From Streptomyces pyxinicus (GTDB lineage Bacteria; Actinomycetota; Actinomycetes; Streptomycetales; Streptomycetaceae), in the NCBI RefSeq assembly GCF_024753135.1, contig NZ_JANUGP010000009.1, forward strand, positions 124,001-188,000: 64,000 bases of DNA, given 5' to 3'. Position 1 is the first letter of the stretch. Every line of letters begins with the position of its first letter. Of this stretch, positions 16,600 through 27,108 are shown in pieces. A model generated the notes under the pieces. That model saw nothing but the letters and a program-made list of their open reading frames with translations. It was not told where the DNA came from and made no database searches. Position numbers and translations under genes: made by a program.

Positions 16600-16800
16600 G
16601 TCGTGCACGGACTCCTGTTTCGCGTCGTACGTTCCCGTACGCCTCGTACGCCATCTGCGCCCCCGAGTGAAGACTCTCGCACCGGGCGTTCCGTTCCCGG
16701 ATTCCGGCACGCTTCCGACGGAAAACGCGTGGCCGCCCGCCGGGCCTTCGCACTAGGCTCCTGCGCTTCGGTGTCGAGCGGTTCGAGGAGGTCGACTGTC

Positions 16801-17601
16801 GTGGGCGCGGGACGGTTGTACGTGGCCGTCGCAGTAGGGGGATTCAGACGGTACGCGACCTATCGGGCCGCCACTGCGGCAGGGGTGTTCACGAACACCG
16901 TCTTCGGGCTCATCCTGGTCTCCACCTACCGGGCGTTGTGGGACGAGCGGCCGCATCTCGGCGGCTGGGACCAGTCGCAGGTCGTGACCTACGTGTGGCT
17001 CGGGCAGGCCTTCCTGTCCACGCTCGCGATCGGCGGGGGCGGGGTCGAGGGCGAGCTGATGGAACGCATCCGTACGGGGGACGTCGCGATCGACCTGTAC
17101 CGCCCCGCCGACCTGCAGCTGTGGTGGCTGGCGGCGGACCTGGGCCGGGGCTTCTTCCAGTTCCTCGGGCGGGGCCTGGTGCCGTTCGTCTTCGGCGCCC
17201 TGTGCTTCCCGGTGTACCTGCCGGCCGACGCCGGCACCTGGCTGGCCTTCCTGGTCGCCGTCCTGCTGGCGATGCTGGTCGGCTTCGGCATCCGGTACCT
17301 GCTGGCGCTCAGCGCGTTCTGGCTGCTGGACGGCACGGGCGTGACGCAGATCTCCTGGCTCGCCGGCTACTTCTGCTCGGGCATGCTGCTCCCGCTGAAC
17401 GTCTTCCCGGGCGCGCTCGGCGAGGTCGTACGCGCCCTGCCGTGGTCCGCGCTGCTCCAGGCGCCGGCCGAGATCCTGCTCGACGACGCGGACCCGTTCG
17501 GCACGTATCTCTTCCAGGGGGCCTGGGCGGTGCTGCTGCTGGGCGCCGGGCGGCTGCTCCAGTCGGCGGCGACGCGGCGGGTGGTGGTGCAGGGTGGGTG
17601 A
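16801..17601 (+). CDS. ABC-2 type exporter permease, first subunit
   Basis: 266 aa from a GTG at 16801 with GAGGAGGTCGA upstream. Six predicted membrane helices. Contains RTGDVAIDLYRPADLQLWWLAADLGRG after the second helix, the hallmark of the two-permease ABC-2 subfamily related to cyanobacterial viologen exporters. It overlaps the next gene by 8 bp, implying coupled translation. The ATPase partner is 3.2 kb downstream at 20780. The substrate is unknown. Confidence 0.85.
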   Translation: MGAGRLYVAVAVGGFRRYATYRAATAAGVFTNTVFGLILVSTYRALWDERPHLGGWDQSQVVTYVWLGQAFLSTLAIGGGGVEGELMERIRTGDVAIDLYRPADLQLWWLAADLGRGFFQFLGRGLVPFVFGALCFPVYLPADAGTWLAFLVAVLLAMLVGFGIRYLLALSAFWLLDGTGVTQISWLAGYFCSGMLLPLNVFPGALGEVVRALPWSALLQAPAEILLDDADPFGTYLFQGAWAVLLLGAGRLLQSAATRRVVVQGG

Positions 17602-18415
17602 GGGCGGGCGGCTGCGCGAGGGCGTCCGGACGTATCTGATGATCGCCGGGATGTGGGTGCGCTCCACGATGGCATACCGCGCCTCGTTCGCGATGACCAC
17701 GTTCGGGAACTTCGCGGCGACCTTCTTCGACTTCGTCGCGATCATGCTGATGTTCTCCCGGGTGGACATGCTGGCCGGCTGGACGCTGCCCGAGGTGGCG
17801 TTCCTGTACGGCCTGTCCGGCACCGCGTTCGGGCTGGCCGACCTGGTGATCGGCTCGATGGAGCGGCTCGGCCGGCGGGTGCGGGACGGCACGCTGGACA
17901 CGTTGCTGGTGCGGCCCGCGCCGGTGCTGGCGCAGGTGGCCGCCGACCAGTTCGCGCTGCGCCGGCTGGGCCGGGTGACGCAGGGCGCGCTGGTGCTCGG
18001 CTGGGCGGTGAGCCGCCTCGACGTCGACTGGACGCTGCCGAAGCTGCTGCTGATGCCGGTGGCGGTGCTGAGCGGCTGCGGGATCTTCTGCGCGGTGTTC
18101 GTCACGGGCGCGGCCTTCCAGTTCCTCGCGCAGGACGCGGCGGAGGTGCAGAACGCCTTCACCTACGGCGGTACGACCCTCCTCCAGTACCCGCCGTCGG
18201 TGTTCGCGAAGGAGCTGGTCCGCGGGGTGACCTTCGTACTGCCCCTGGCCTTCGTCAACTGGCTGCCCGCGTCCTGGATCCTGGGCCGGCCCTACCCACT
18301 GGACCTCCCCGACTGGCTGGCGTTCACGCCGCCGCTGGTGGCGGTGGGCTGCTGCGCGCTGGCGGGGCTGGCTTGGCGGGCGGGGCTTCGGTCGTATCGG
18401 AGTACGGGGAGCTAG
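17594..18415 (+). CDS. ABC-2 type exporter permease, second subunit
   Basis: 273 aa. Six predicted helices with the paralogous loop RRVRDGTLDTLLVRPAPVLAQVAADQFALRRLGR, paired with the preceding gene as a heterodimeric membrane part of an exporter. The last 15 codons, including the stop, are repeated with two mismatches just upstream of the ATPase gene, marking an insertion between permease and ATPase. The gene itself looks complete. Confidence 0.85.
   Translation: MGEGGRLREGVRTYLMIAGMWVRSTMAYRASFAMTTFGNFAATFFDFVAIMLMFSRVDMLAGWTLPEVAFLYGLSGTAFGLADLVIGSMERLGRRVRDGTLDTLLVRPAPVLAQVAADQFALRRLGRVTQGALVLGWAVSRLDVDWTLPKLLLMPVAVLSGCGIFCAVFVTGAAFQFLAQDAAEVQNAFTYGGTTLLQYPPSVFAKELVRGVTFVLPLAFVNWLPASWILGRPYPLDLPDWLAFTPPLVAVGCCALAGLAWRAGLRSYRSTGS
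18370..18414. repeat. 45-bp direct repeat, copy 1 (permease 3' end)
   Basis: Positions 18370-18414 match 20722-20766 at 43 of 45 bases. This copy forms the permease C-terminus and reaches into the stop codon. The pair brackets the hydrolase and RidA genes. Confidence 0.9.
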
Positions 18416-18488
18416 GTGTGTTGTCCCGGCAGGTTGGTGACGCGGCCGGCTGGTGAGGGCTTCGTCCACTCGGTGACCCGGCCGCGCT

Positions 18489-19760
18489 TCAGGCGGTCCC
18501 GTCGATGAAACGCACCTCTGGATACCTGGGCGACGGTCCGTCGAGTATCCGGGTGCGGCGGTTGTGCAGGTGGAGGTCGAAGTAGGCGAGGAGGAAGCGC
18601 CGCTGGATGGCCAGGGCTCGGGTCGCGTCGAGCGGGCCTGTGAACTCGACCAGTTGTTCGTCGGTTGCTCCCAGTCGCGCGGCGACCTGCGGCATGAACG
18701 ACTCGTAGTCCGTGTAAGAGAAGTGCCGGGTACCGGTCAGCCGGAGCCAGCGGCGCCACCCGCGCAGTCGGGGCCAGATTTCGGGCCAGCTCGGTTTGTT
18801 GTCCGCGTCCTCGCTCATCAGGAGGAAGGGCTTGCGCAATCCCCCGGTCACGACCGGGCCGAAGAGACTGCCGTCGAGATTCGCGCCCGCCGCGATCGGC
18901 GCCCCGGCCGCCATCGCCGAGGCTGCGGTGGCGCCACCCAGGGAGTGGCCGAACATGGCGGTCCTGGACAGGTCGAGCAGGGCGGCGAGGGCGTGCGGAA
19001 GTGGGTGGTGGTGCCCGTGTGCGCACCGTGCCAGTTCCTCCAGTACGAAGTGCGTGTCGGCCACCCGCACGTCGACCGCCTTGAGGATCGTCGCGTCGTC
19101 GTCCCCGGTGAGGGGAGGCATCGCGTACTTCTCGACGCGGCCATCCGGGAACTCGACCTGCCCGGCGTCATAGGTGTGGTCGATGGCGGCCACGATGTAG
19201 CCGTGACTGCCCAGGTCTTCGATCAGCGCGGTGCTGGAACCGCGGTGCTGGCCGTGCCCGTGGGAGTAGAGGATGACCGGACGCCGTCCCCCGAGCGGGT
19301 CCGGCGGTGCTCCGAGACAGGCATGGGTGTTCGGCAGCGTGGCGTACGGGGAGGGGAGATAGCCCGTCTGCTGGAAGACCCTGGCGGCGTTCGCGCTCAT
19401 CCAGGGCGCCCTGGGCAGACCGGCGACGGGGCGCGCGGGATACCAGAGCTGGACCATCAGCTCCCGTACCGGCCGCGCGGCCACCCAGGGGTCCCGGCGG
19501 CTGCGGTCCCGCAGGTGCAGCGCCACGGTGCCGAGGGCATGGGGACCGGTCGGGCGCGGGAGGGCGAGCCGTACGGGCGGCTGCACCTGGCCTGGCGTGC
19601 GGCGGGGCGACGCGGCAACGGCGGAAGATCCATCGACCGCGGGTGCTACGACCACCATGGCGAACGCAGCGCCCGCGGTCACCATCCGTCTCCTGCTGAT
19701 TCCCACCGGCCTGCTGGTGCCGCCGGTGCTGTTCGACTCGGACGAGGCCAACTGCGGCAT
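18489..19760 (-). CDS. Tat-exported alpha/beta hydrolase (PAF-acetylhydrolase-like)
   Basis: 423 aa. The start is at the ATG at 19760, which has AAGGAG 6 bases upstream; the longer frame from 19805 lacks one. A twin-arginine signal (SRRRMVTAGAAFAMVVVAP, about residues 22-42) predicts folded export. The catalytic elbow is FGHSLGGATA, with an oxyanion loop around ILYSHGHGQHRGSS and a late HFSYTDY that may supply the histidine. The layout resembles PAF-acetylhydrolase/chlorophyllase-type lipases. It lies inside the segment that separates the ABC permeases from their ATPase, so it is probably acquired cargo. Confidence 0.85.
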   Translation of the reverse strand: MPQLASSESNSTGGTSRPVGISRRRMVTAGAAFAMVVVAPAVDGSSAVAASPRRTPGQVQPPVRLALPRPTGPHALGTVALHLRDRSRRDPWVAARPVRELMVQLWYPARPVAGLPRAPWMSANAARVFQQTGYLPSPYATLPNTHACLGAPPDPLGGRRPVILYSHGHGQHRGSSTALIEDLGSHGYIVAAIDHTYDAGQVEFPDGRVEKYAMPPLTGDDDATILKAVDVRVADTHFVLEELARCAHGHHHPLPHALAALLDLSRTAMFGHSLGGATAASAMAAGAPIAAGANLDGSLFGPVVTGGLRKPFLLMSEDADNKPSWPEIWPRLRGWRRWLRLTGTRHFSYTDYESFMPQVAARLGATDEQLVEFTGPLDATRALAIQRRFLLAYFDLHLHNRRTRILDGPSPRYPEVRFIDGTA

Positions 19761-20253
19761 GACGCTCTCCTTCGCGGGTCGTGCGCGTGGTGCGTGAGGG
19801 CACATGAGGAAGGCTATGAATCACAGGCCGCCGAACTGCTGTGATCACTCATCGCTTTCGCTGACGTTTGTCACTCGACCGTTGTCACGAAGCATGGTCC
19901 GTTCGCCCGTGCCCCCAGGCTCGGGCAGGGACAGGACCGGTCAGCGGTCACGCGCGGCGTGCCAGGGCACGCCAGTGCACGGCGCGGCACCGCCAGGCGG
20001 CCAGGCAGGTTCCCGGCGGCGCGGGCCCTCCCGCTCGGAGAGCGCGGCTTACTCATCGGCCCCCAGGGCGATCCGACCGTAGAGCCGGCCGCCTGGTTGG
20101 CGACCCTGAGCCACACCGACCTGAGCCGGATCCGGCGGACGCCGCCTGAGGGGGACGTCTCACGGAAGTCGACGGGCCAGGAAATTGTGTCGCCCGCGGA
20201 GTCGACCTTTGAGAAGGTCCTGAGTGCCCTGGAACTGCTGCGAAAGGAAGATC
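19761..20253. other. 493-bp gap without a convincing gene
   Basis: This gap lies between the hydrolase start and the RidA start. Short frames exist on both strands but none has an RBS plus typical third-position GC bias, and no product is recognisable. It probably carries the divergent promoters of the two inserted genes and may hold remnants of mobile DNA. Confidence 0.5.
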
Positions 20254-20664
20254 GTGCCGCGTGCTGTCACATTGATTCGCTCTGCCTCGCTGTCCGATGT
20301 CGCGGAGTACGCCTACGCGGCCACGGCCCCGGCCGAGTCGCGGCTGATCTTCCTGGCCGGAGCATGTCCCCTGAATGACGATGGCTCCACTGCGGCGATC
20401 GGGGACGTCGCGGGACAGGCGGCCAGAGCTGTGGAGAACATGCGGACCGCTCTGACGGACTCGGGCGCTTCACTGCACGATGTCATCAGCACCCGTGTTC
20501 TCGTTGCCTCTCACCGGCGGGAGGACCTGGTGACGGCGTGGGAGGTCGTCCGGGACGCGTTCGGTGACCACGACGTGCCCAGCACATTGATGGGCGTCAC
20601 CGTGCTCGGCTATGACGGCCAGCTCGTAGAGATCGAAGCCATCGCCGCCGTGCTCGACTCCTGA
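20254..20664 (+). CDS. RidA/YjgF family protein
   Basis: 136 aa from a GTG at 20254 with AAAGGAAG upstream. Matches the RidA fold: RLIFLAGACPLNDDGSTAAIGDVAGQA (strand plus first helix), AVENMRTALTDSGASLHDVISTRVLV, then PSTLMGVTVLGYDGQLVEIEAIA with the C-terminal E-x-E-A-I-A. RidA proteins hydrolyse reactive enamine or imine intermediates as trimers. In place of the key Arg of the canonical IRVAxCPG loop this protein reads TLMGVTVLGYDGQLVEIE, so it belongs to a non-archetypal Rid group whose activity cannot be assumed. Confidence 0.82.
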   Translation: MPRAVTLIRSASLSDVAEYAYAATAPAESRLIFLAGACPLNDDGSTAAIGDVAGQAARAVENMRTALTDSGASLHDVISTRVLVASHRREDLVTAWEVVRDAFGDHDVPSTLMGVTVLGYDGQLVEIEAIAAVLDS

Positions 20665-20721
20665 GCCGACGGGCCATCCCGGCCGGGTCACGTCACGTCT
20701 CCGCACCGCGCTCGCCGGATC

Positions 20722-20766
20722 GGCCTGGCGGGCGGGGCTTCGGTCGTATCGGAGTACAGGGAGCTA
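20722..20766. repeat. 45-bp direct repeat, copy 2 (permease 3' relic)
   Basis: A second copy of the permease C-terminal codons sits 14 bp before the ATPase start. It preserves the reading frame (WRAGLRSYRSTGS), but the stop TAG is changed to TAC. Upstream of it, similarity fades with mainly synonymous differences (codons for A-L-A-G), showing it derives from a diverged homologue of the permease gene rather than a fresh duplicate. Confidence 0.88.
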
Positions 20767-20779
20767 CAGGGAGCTGGGG

Positions 20780-21748
20780 ATGACGGACGACGGTTTCATC
20801 GCGCTTCAGGGTGTCGAGAAGGTCTTCGAGGTGCGGAAGAAAGCGGGGTTTCTGAAGCGGGAGCGGCGTGCGGTGCGGGCGGTGGACGGGATCTCGTTCG
20901 CGGTGGCGCGGGGTGAGATGGTCGGCTACATCGGGCCGAATGGTGCCGGGAAGTCGACCACGATCAAGATGCTGACCGGCATCCTGACGCCGAGCGCGGG
21001 CCGGCTGCGGGTGGCCGGGATCGACCCGTCCCGGGAGCGGCGGCTGCTGGCGCACCGGATCGGGGTGGTGTTCGGGCAGCGGACCACGCTGTGGTGGGAC
21101 CTGCCGCTGATCGACTCCTACCGGCTCGCGCACCGCATGTACCGCATCCCGGACGCCCGGTACCGCGAGAACCTGGACCGGCTGGTGGAACTGCTGGAGC
21201 TGGGCGACCTGTTGGACGTGCCGGTGCGGCAGCTGTCGCTGGGGCAGCGGATGCGCGGGGACATCGCGGCGGCGCTGCTGCACGACCCGGAGGTGCTGTA
21301 CCTGGACGAGCCGACCATCGGACTGGATGTCGTCTCGAAGGCCAAGGTGCGGGGGTTTTTGAGAGAGTTGAACGCCGAGCGGGGTACTACCGTGCTGCTG
21401 ACCACGCACGATCTCCAGGACATCGAGCAGTTGTGCTCCCGGGTGATGGTGATCGACCACGGGCGCCTGATGTACGACGGCCCGCTCGCCGGGCTGCACG
21501 AGGCCGGGGAGAGCGAGCGCACCCTGGTGGTGGACCTGGAGCGGGAACTACCGCCCGTCGAGGTGGAGTCGGCGCGGGTGGTGCGGGTGGAGGGGCCCCG
21601 GCAGTGGCTGGCGTTCCCGGCGGGCCGGTCGGCGGCGCCGCTGGTCGCGCGGCTGGCGGCGGAGTACCCGCTGGTGGACCTGTCGGTGCGGGAACCGGAC
21701 ATCGAGGCCGTCATCGCCAAGATGTACGCGGAGAAGGCCGTCTCGTAG
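20780..21748 (+). CDS. ABC exporter ATP-binding protein
   Basis: 322 aa. Walker A GPNGAGKST, Q-loop VVFGQRTTLWW, signature LSLGQRMRGD and Walker B LYLDEPTIGLDVVSK are all intact; the H-loop is TTHDLQD. The QRTTLWWDLP Q-loop region and C-terminal domain of about 80 residues are those of ATPases serving the two-permease ABC-2 exporters encoded at 16801 and 17594. It has apparently been separated from them by the inserted segment and now may need its own promoter there. Confidence 0.93.
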   Translation: MTDDGFIALQGVEKVFEVRKKAGFLKRERRAVRAVDGISFAVARGEMVGYIGPNGAGKSTTIKMLTGILTPSAGRLRVAGIDPSRERRLLAHRIGVVFGQRTTLWWDLPLIDSYRLAHRMYRIPDARYRENLDRLVELLELGDLLDVPVRQLSLGQRMRGDIAAALLHDPEVLYLDEPTIGLDVVSKAKVRGFLRELNAERGTTVLLTTHDLQDIEQLCSRVMVIDHGRLMYDGPLAGLHEAGESERTLVVDLERELPPVEVESARVVRVEGPRQWLAFPAGRSAAPLVARLAAEYPLVDLSVREPDIEAVIAKMYAEKAVS

Positions 21749-21757
21749 GCTGCTGCC

Positions 21758-22453
21758 ATGACCGACGACGCGAGTCCGGACCTGCGCGCCTCCGATGCCG
21801 ACCGGGAGCGGGTGGCCGAGGTGCTGCGGGACGCGCTGGCCGAGGGCCGGCTCGACATGGCGGAGTTCGAGGAGCGGCTGGAGACGGCGTACACGGCACG
21901 CACGTACGGCGAACTGACCCCGCTCACCCGCGATCTGCCGGCCGGCGGCGCGGTGGCCCCGATGCCGGTGTCCTTCACCAAGTCGCCTGCGGTGAGCGGC
22001 CCTTGGGCGGACCGGATCGTCGGGGGCGAGGGTTCCTCGACGGGCGGGGTCGCGATCCTGTCGGGGTTCGAGCGCCGGGGCCGCTGGACGGTGCCGAGGC
22101 GGTTCTCGTGCTTCGCCTTCATGGGCGGTGGTGAGATCGACCTGCGCGAGGCGAACTTCGCGGACCGCGAGGTCGTCATCAACTGCGTGGCCGTGATGGG
22201 CGGGGTGCAGGTGACCGTGGAGCCGGGCGTCGAGGTCGTCGTGCGCGGCATCGGCGTCATGGGCGGTTTCGAGCACCCCCGTGACGACGGCACCCCGCCC
22301 GATCCCGGCGCCCCCCGAGTGGTGATCACCGGCTTCGCCTTCTGGGGCGGGGTCGGCGTGGAGCGCAAGGTGACCCGCGCCGAACGCCGCCGCCTGAAGG
22401 AGCAGCGGCGCCTGGAGAAGCTGGAGCGGCGCGAGCAGGAGGGAGAGGGGTGA
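21758..22453 (+). CDS. DUF1707 domain membrane-stress protein
   Basis: 231 aa. Residues 8-62 form the DUF1707 (SHOCT-like) domain: DLRASDADRERVAEVLRDALAEGRLDMAEFEERL. Residues about 85-210 are a LiaF/DUF2154-type beta-helix (FSCFAFMGGGEIDLREANF, GVEVVVRGIGVMGGFEHP). A basic charged helix ends the protein. Family members sense or respond to cell-envelope stress at the inner face of the membrane. Starts 9 bp after the ATPase gene and may share its transcript. Confidence 0.85.
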   Translation: MTDDASPDLRASDADRERVAEVLRDALAEGRLDMAEFEERLETAYTARTYGELTPLTRDLPAGGAVAPMPVSFTKSPAVSGPWADRIVGGEGSSTGGVAILSGFERRGRWTVPRRFSCFAFMGGGEIDLREANFADREVVINCVAVMGGVQVTVEPGVEVVVRGIGVMGGFEHPRDDGTPPDPGAPRVVITGFAFWGGVGVERKVTRAERRRLKEQRRLEKLERREQEGEG

Positions 22454-22462
22454 GCGCGGTCC

Positions 22463-22864
22463 CTACGCCGTGCACACCTTCGTCAGTTCCCCCGCCGCGT
22501 CCGTGACCGGGCCGACGTCCGGCGTGCTGTCCCCGTCCTTGATCGCGGAGCGCACGTGGTCGACGGCCTTGCCCAGGCTGTCGACCGCCTTGTTGACGTC
22601 GGTGTCGTCCGTCCGGTCGCCGATCTTCCGCAGGTTCTTCTCGATGGCGTCGAGGGAGGCGTCGGCCTGCCCCGGATCGTTCGCGGCGTTCTCCACGGCC
22701 TGCTGGAGGTCGGTGACGCTGTCGGCTATGGCGTCGGCGGTGGTGACGCAGTCGAGCGCCTTGTCCACGGCGTCGCAGCCGGTGGTGAGACCGACGGTGA
22801 GTGCGGCGGCGGCCACGGCGGCGGCGATGCTGGTGACGCCACGGCGTCGTCGGCTGGCGGCCAT
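22463..22864 (-). CDS. Small secreted helical protein, probable lipoprotein
   Basis: 133 aa starting at the ATG at 22864 (GGGAGGG upstream). A basic N-region (ASRRRRG) and a hydrophobic core to about residue 28 lead to LTTGC at about 26-30, a near-lipobox. The mature part is helical and acidic (DLQQAVENAANDPGQADASLDAIEKNLRKIGDRTDD) with a C-terminal Cys. I do not recognise a family. It follows rph on the same strand, after a 150-bp gap. Confidence 0.65.
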   Translation of the reverse strand: MAASRRRRGVTSIAAAVAAAALTVGLTTGCDAVDKALDCVTTADAIADSVTDLQQAVENAANDPGQADASLDAIEKNLRKIGDRTDDTDVNKAVDSLGKAVDHVRSAIKDGDSTPDVGPVTDAAGELTKVCTA

Positions 22865-23016
22865 GATGGCGGGTTCCCTCCCCTGGTACGGCTGGCCGGG
22901 CGCACCGGTCGGCTGGACCGGGCGCCCGTACCCGTAGGACGCCGTCCGGGGGTGGCGGGGTTGCCCGCGCGGGGACGGTTTCTTGGCCGTCCCTTTACCG
23001 TCCCGGCGCTGTGACG

Positions 23017-23757
<741 letters not shown>

Positions 23758-23781
23758 GGCCCCGAGCCTATCCGGAGCGGG

Positions 23782-23818
23782 GCGAGGGGCTCCTCCCTCG
23801 GTGGGAAGAGCCCCTCGC
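23782..23818 (-). terminator. Terminator between nagF and rph
   Basis: Perfect 11-bp arms GCGAGGGGCTC (23782-23792) and GAGCCCCTCGC (23808-23818) around a 15-base loop, 38 bp past the nagF stop on the minus strand. It would stop GlcNAc-induced transcription from entering rph. Confidence 0.8.
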
Positions 23819-23855
23819 GGGTGAACCGGGGGCCTCGCGGGGAGGCCCGGCGGGC

Positions 23856-24089
23856 TCACATCATGTCTTCGATCTCCGCGGCGATCGGGTCCGCGTCGGT
23901 GCCGATGACGACCTGGATGGCGGTACCCATCCTGACGACGCCGTGGGCGCCGGCGGCCTTCAGCGCGGTCTCGTCGACCAGGGAGGGGTCGTTCACCTCG
24001 GTCCGCAGCCGGGTGATGCAGCCCTCGACCTCGTCGATGTTGTCGATGCCGCCGAGCCCGGCGACGATCTTCTCAGCCTTGGTGGCCAT
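23856..24089 (-). CDS. nagF: PTS EIIB component for N-acetylglucosamine (NagF)
   Basis: 77 aa with AGAAGG 4 bases before the ATG. A stand-alone glucose-family EIIB domain: [19 protein letters not shown] contains the phosphorylated cysteine (C24), followed by [24 protein letters not shown]. It relays phosphate from EIIA (Crr) to GlcNAc entering through the separate EIIC permeases NagE1/NagE2 encoded next door, a split arrangement described in S. coelicolor. Divergent from nagE1, sharing the dre-containing gap. Confidence 0.95.
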   Translation of the reverse strand: MATKAEKIVAGLGGIDNIDEVEGCITRLRTEVNDPSLVDETALKAAGAHGVVRMGTAIQVVIGTDADPIAAEIEDMM

Positions 24090-24207
24090 GTTCCTTCTCC
24101 CTGATCCGAACCGCTTTGTCGCAGTAACCCACAGTTGGCCCATCTTCGCGAGCGGTTGTGCCGTCCGTGCCGAATGATGGCGATCACGACAGCGGAACCG
24201 TCCGAGG

Positions 24208-24223
24208 CTGGTCTACACCACTG
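24208..24223. promoter_or_regulatory. DasR operator (dre) in the nagF-nagE1 gap
   Basis: CTGGTCTACACCACTG matches the DasR responsive element consensus (A-C-TGGTCTAGACCA-G/C-T) with few changes. It lies between the divergent genes and could repress both until glucosamine-6-phosphate releases DasR. Confidence 0.9.
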
Positions 24224-24275
24224 CGCGGACGGTCGCCAAACCGCGTCCCGGTCGAGCGCGCCAGGGAGGGCCGCC

Positions 24276-25565
24276 ATGAGCGCCGACAGCACGGTCAGCC
24301 CCGCGCGCAGCCGCTGGAACACCCTCTTCGGGGGCCTCCAGAAGATGGGCCGCAGCCTCCAGTTGCCGATCGCGGTGCTGCCGGCGGCGGGCCTGCTGAT
24401 CGGGCTGGCGCAGCCGGGCGTGGTCGGCGCCGACGGGCTCGGCTGGACGACGGTGGCCAAGGTGATGCAGGGGGCGGGCGGCGCGCTGCTCGACGGTTCC
24501 CTCGGGCTGCCGCTGCTGTTCTGCGTGGGTGTGGCGATCGGCATGGCCAGGAAGGCGGACGGCTCGACGGCGCTCGCGGCGGTGGCGGGCTTCCTCGTCT
24601 ACTACGGCGTGCTGCACCAGTTCCCGGAGGACTGCCCGGGCGGTTCGACGGCGGTGGCGAACGTCGGCTGCCAGGTGCGGGACGGGTCGGTGACGGCGTT
24701 CACCTTCCAGAACCCGGGGGTGTTCGGCGGCATCGTGATGGGGCTGCTGGCCGCGTTCTTCTGGGCCCGTTTCCACCGCACCAGGCTGGTGGACTGGCTC
24801 GGCTTCTTCAACGGCCGGCGGCTGGTGCCGATCATCATGGCGTTCGTCGCCATCCTGTTCGCGGCGCTGTGCCTGTGGGTGTGGCCGCCCATCGGCGGCG
24901 CGCTGGAGAGTTTCAGCCACTGGCTGCGCGACGCCGGGCCCTGGGGCGCGGGGCTGTTCGGCGTGGCCAACCGGGCGCTGCTGGTGGTCGGCCTGCACCA
25001 GTTCCTGAACGTGCCCATCTGGTTCCAGTTCGGCAGCTACACCAAGCCGGACGGCTCGGTCGTGCACGGCGACATCAGCATGTTCCTGGCGGGCGACCCG
25101 CACGCGGGCCAGTTCACCTCGGGGTTCTTCCCCATCATGATGTTCGCGCTGCCGGCCGCCGCGCTGGCGATCACCCACTGCGCGCGGCCCGAGCGCCGCA
25201 AGGAGGTCGGCGGTCTGATGCTGTCGGTGGCGCTGACCTCGTTCGTCACCGGCATCACCGAACCGCTGGAGTACTCGTTCCTGTTCATCGCCCCGTCCCT
25301 GTACGCGGTGCACGCGGTGCTCACCGGGGTGTCGATGGCGGTGACCTGGGCGCTCGGGGTGCACGACGGGTTCAGCTTCTCGGCCGGGCTGATCGACTAC
25401 GTCATCAACTGGCACCTGGCGACCAAGCCGTGGCTGATCGTCCCGATCGGGCTGTGCTTCGCGGTGGTGTACTACGCCGTCTTCCGGTTCGCCATCACGC
25501 GCTTCGACCTGAAGACGCCGGGCCGGGAACCGGCCGACGAGGTCGAGGACGTCACCAAGGTCTGA
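24276..25565 (+). CDS. nagE1: PTS EIIC permease, GlcNAc family (NagE1)
   Basis: 429 aa, starting at the ATG at 24276 behind CAGGGAGGG. EIIC domain of the glucose superfamily with about ten membrane helices: LPIAVLPAAGLLIGLAQ, ADGSTALAAVAGFLVYYGVLHQ, the NGRRLVPIIMAF segment and GITEPLEYSFLFIAPSLYAVHAVLTG with the conserved E in the sugar-binding loop. No EIIA or EIIB is fused, consistent with use of NagF. In S. coelicolor NagE1 is the minor paralogue; NagE2 carries most uptake. Confidence 0.93.
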   Translation: MSADSTVSPARSRWNTLFGGLQKMGRSLQLPIAVLPAAGLLIGLAQPGVVGADGLGWTTVAKVMQGAGGALLDGSLGLPLLFCVGVAIGMARKADGSTALAAVAGFLVYYGVLHQFPEDCPGGSTAVANVGCQVRDGSVTAFTFQNPGVFGGIVMGLLAAFFWARFHRTRLVDWLGFFNGRRLVPIIMAFVAILFAALCLWVWPPIGGALESFSHWLRDAGPWGAGLFGVANRALLVVGLHQFLNVPIWFQFGSYTKPDGSVVHGDISMFLAGDPHAGQFTSGFFPIMMFALPAAALAITHCARPERRKEVGGLMLSVALTSFVTGITEPLEYSFLFIAPSLYAVHAVLTGVSMAVTWALGVHDGFSFSAGLIDYVINWHLATKPWLIVPIGLCFAVVYYAVFRFAITRFDLKTPGREPADEVEDVTKV

Positions 25566-25679
25566 CCGCCCCTGACTACGACTGCTCCTGAGCGCTTCTG
25601 TCAAGGCGCGCGGGCACACAGCGCGTAGCGCCGCCGTAGCGGATTTCGTGGTTCCTTATCCCGCCTTCATCGTGCTACA

Positions 25680-25712
25680 ACAGGTCTACACCACTGAGTG
25701 GTGTAGACCAGA
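25680..25712. promoter_or_regulatory. Double DasR operator upstream of nagE2
   Basis: Two dre elements, 25680-25695 and 25697-25712, lie head to head. Together they form a perfect palindrome (GGTCTACACCACT-G-AGTGGTGTAGACC, 25683-25709). They precede the nagE2 start by about 60 bases, so DasR binding would overlap the promoter. Confidence 0.93.
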
Positions 25713-25769
25713 GACGCTGCCGTCCCCTGCCATGGTTCCCGGGCGGCGCCTTGCCCGATGGAGGACCTC

Positions 25770-27035
<1,266 letters not shown>

Positions 27036-27052
27036 TCTCCCCCGCGCGACAG

Positions 27053-27085
27053 GAGAGGGCCCGGTCCATGGGGACCGGGCCCTCT
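27053..27085 (+). terminator. Terminator after nagE2
   Basis: 15-bp arms GAGAGGGCCCGGTCC (27053-27067) and its near-complement ending CCGGGCCCTCTT around a short loop, starting 18 bases past the nagE2 stop. It also lies 3' of the convergent hydrolase gene and may serve both. Confidence 0.85.
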
Positions 27086-27108
27086 TCGTCGTCCGCGGGG
27101 GCGGGGCG

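Noticed and set aside
13837..17601. Very long plus-strand open frame, over 1200 codons, across the PBP region
   Set aside because: Its first 985 or so codons are the mirror of the PBP gene in GC-rich DNA. Only the last 266 codons, the permease, have a RBS and membrane-protein content.
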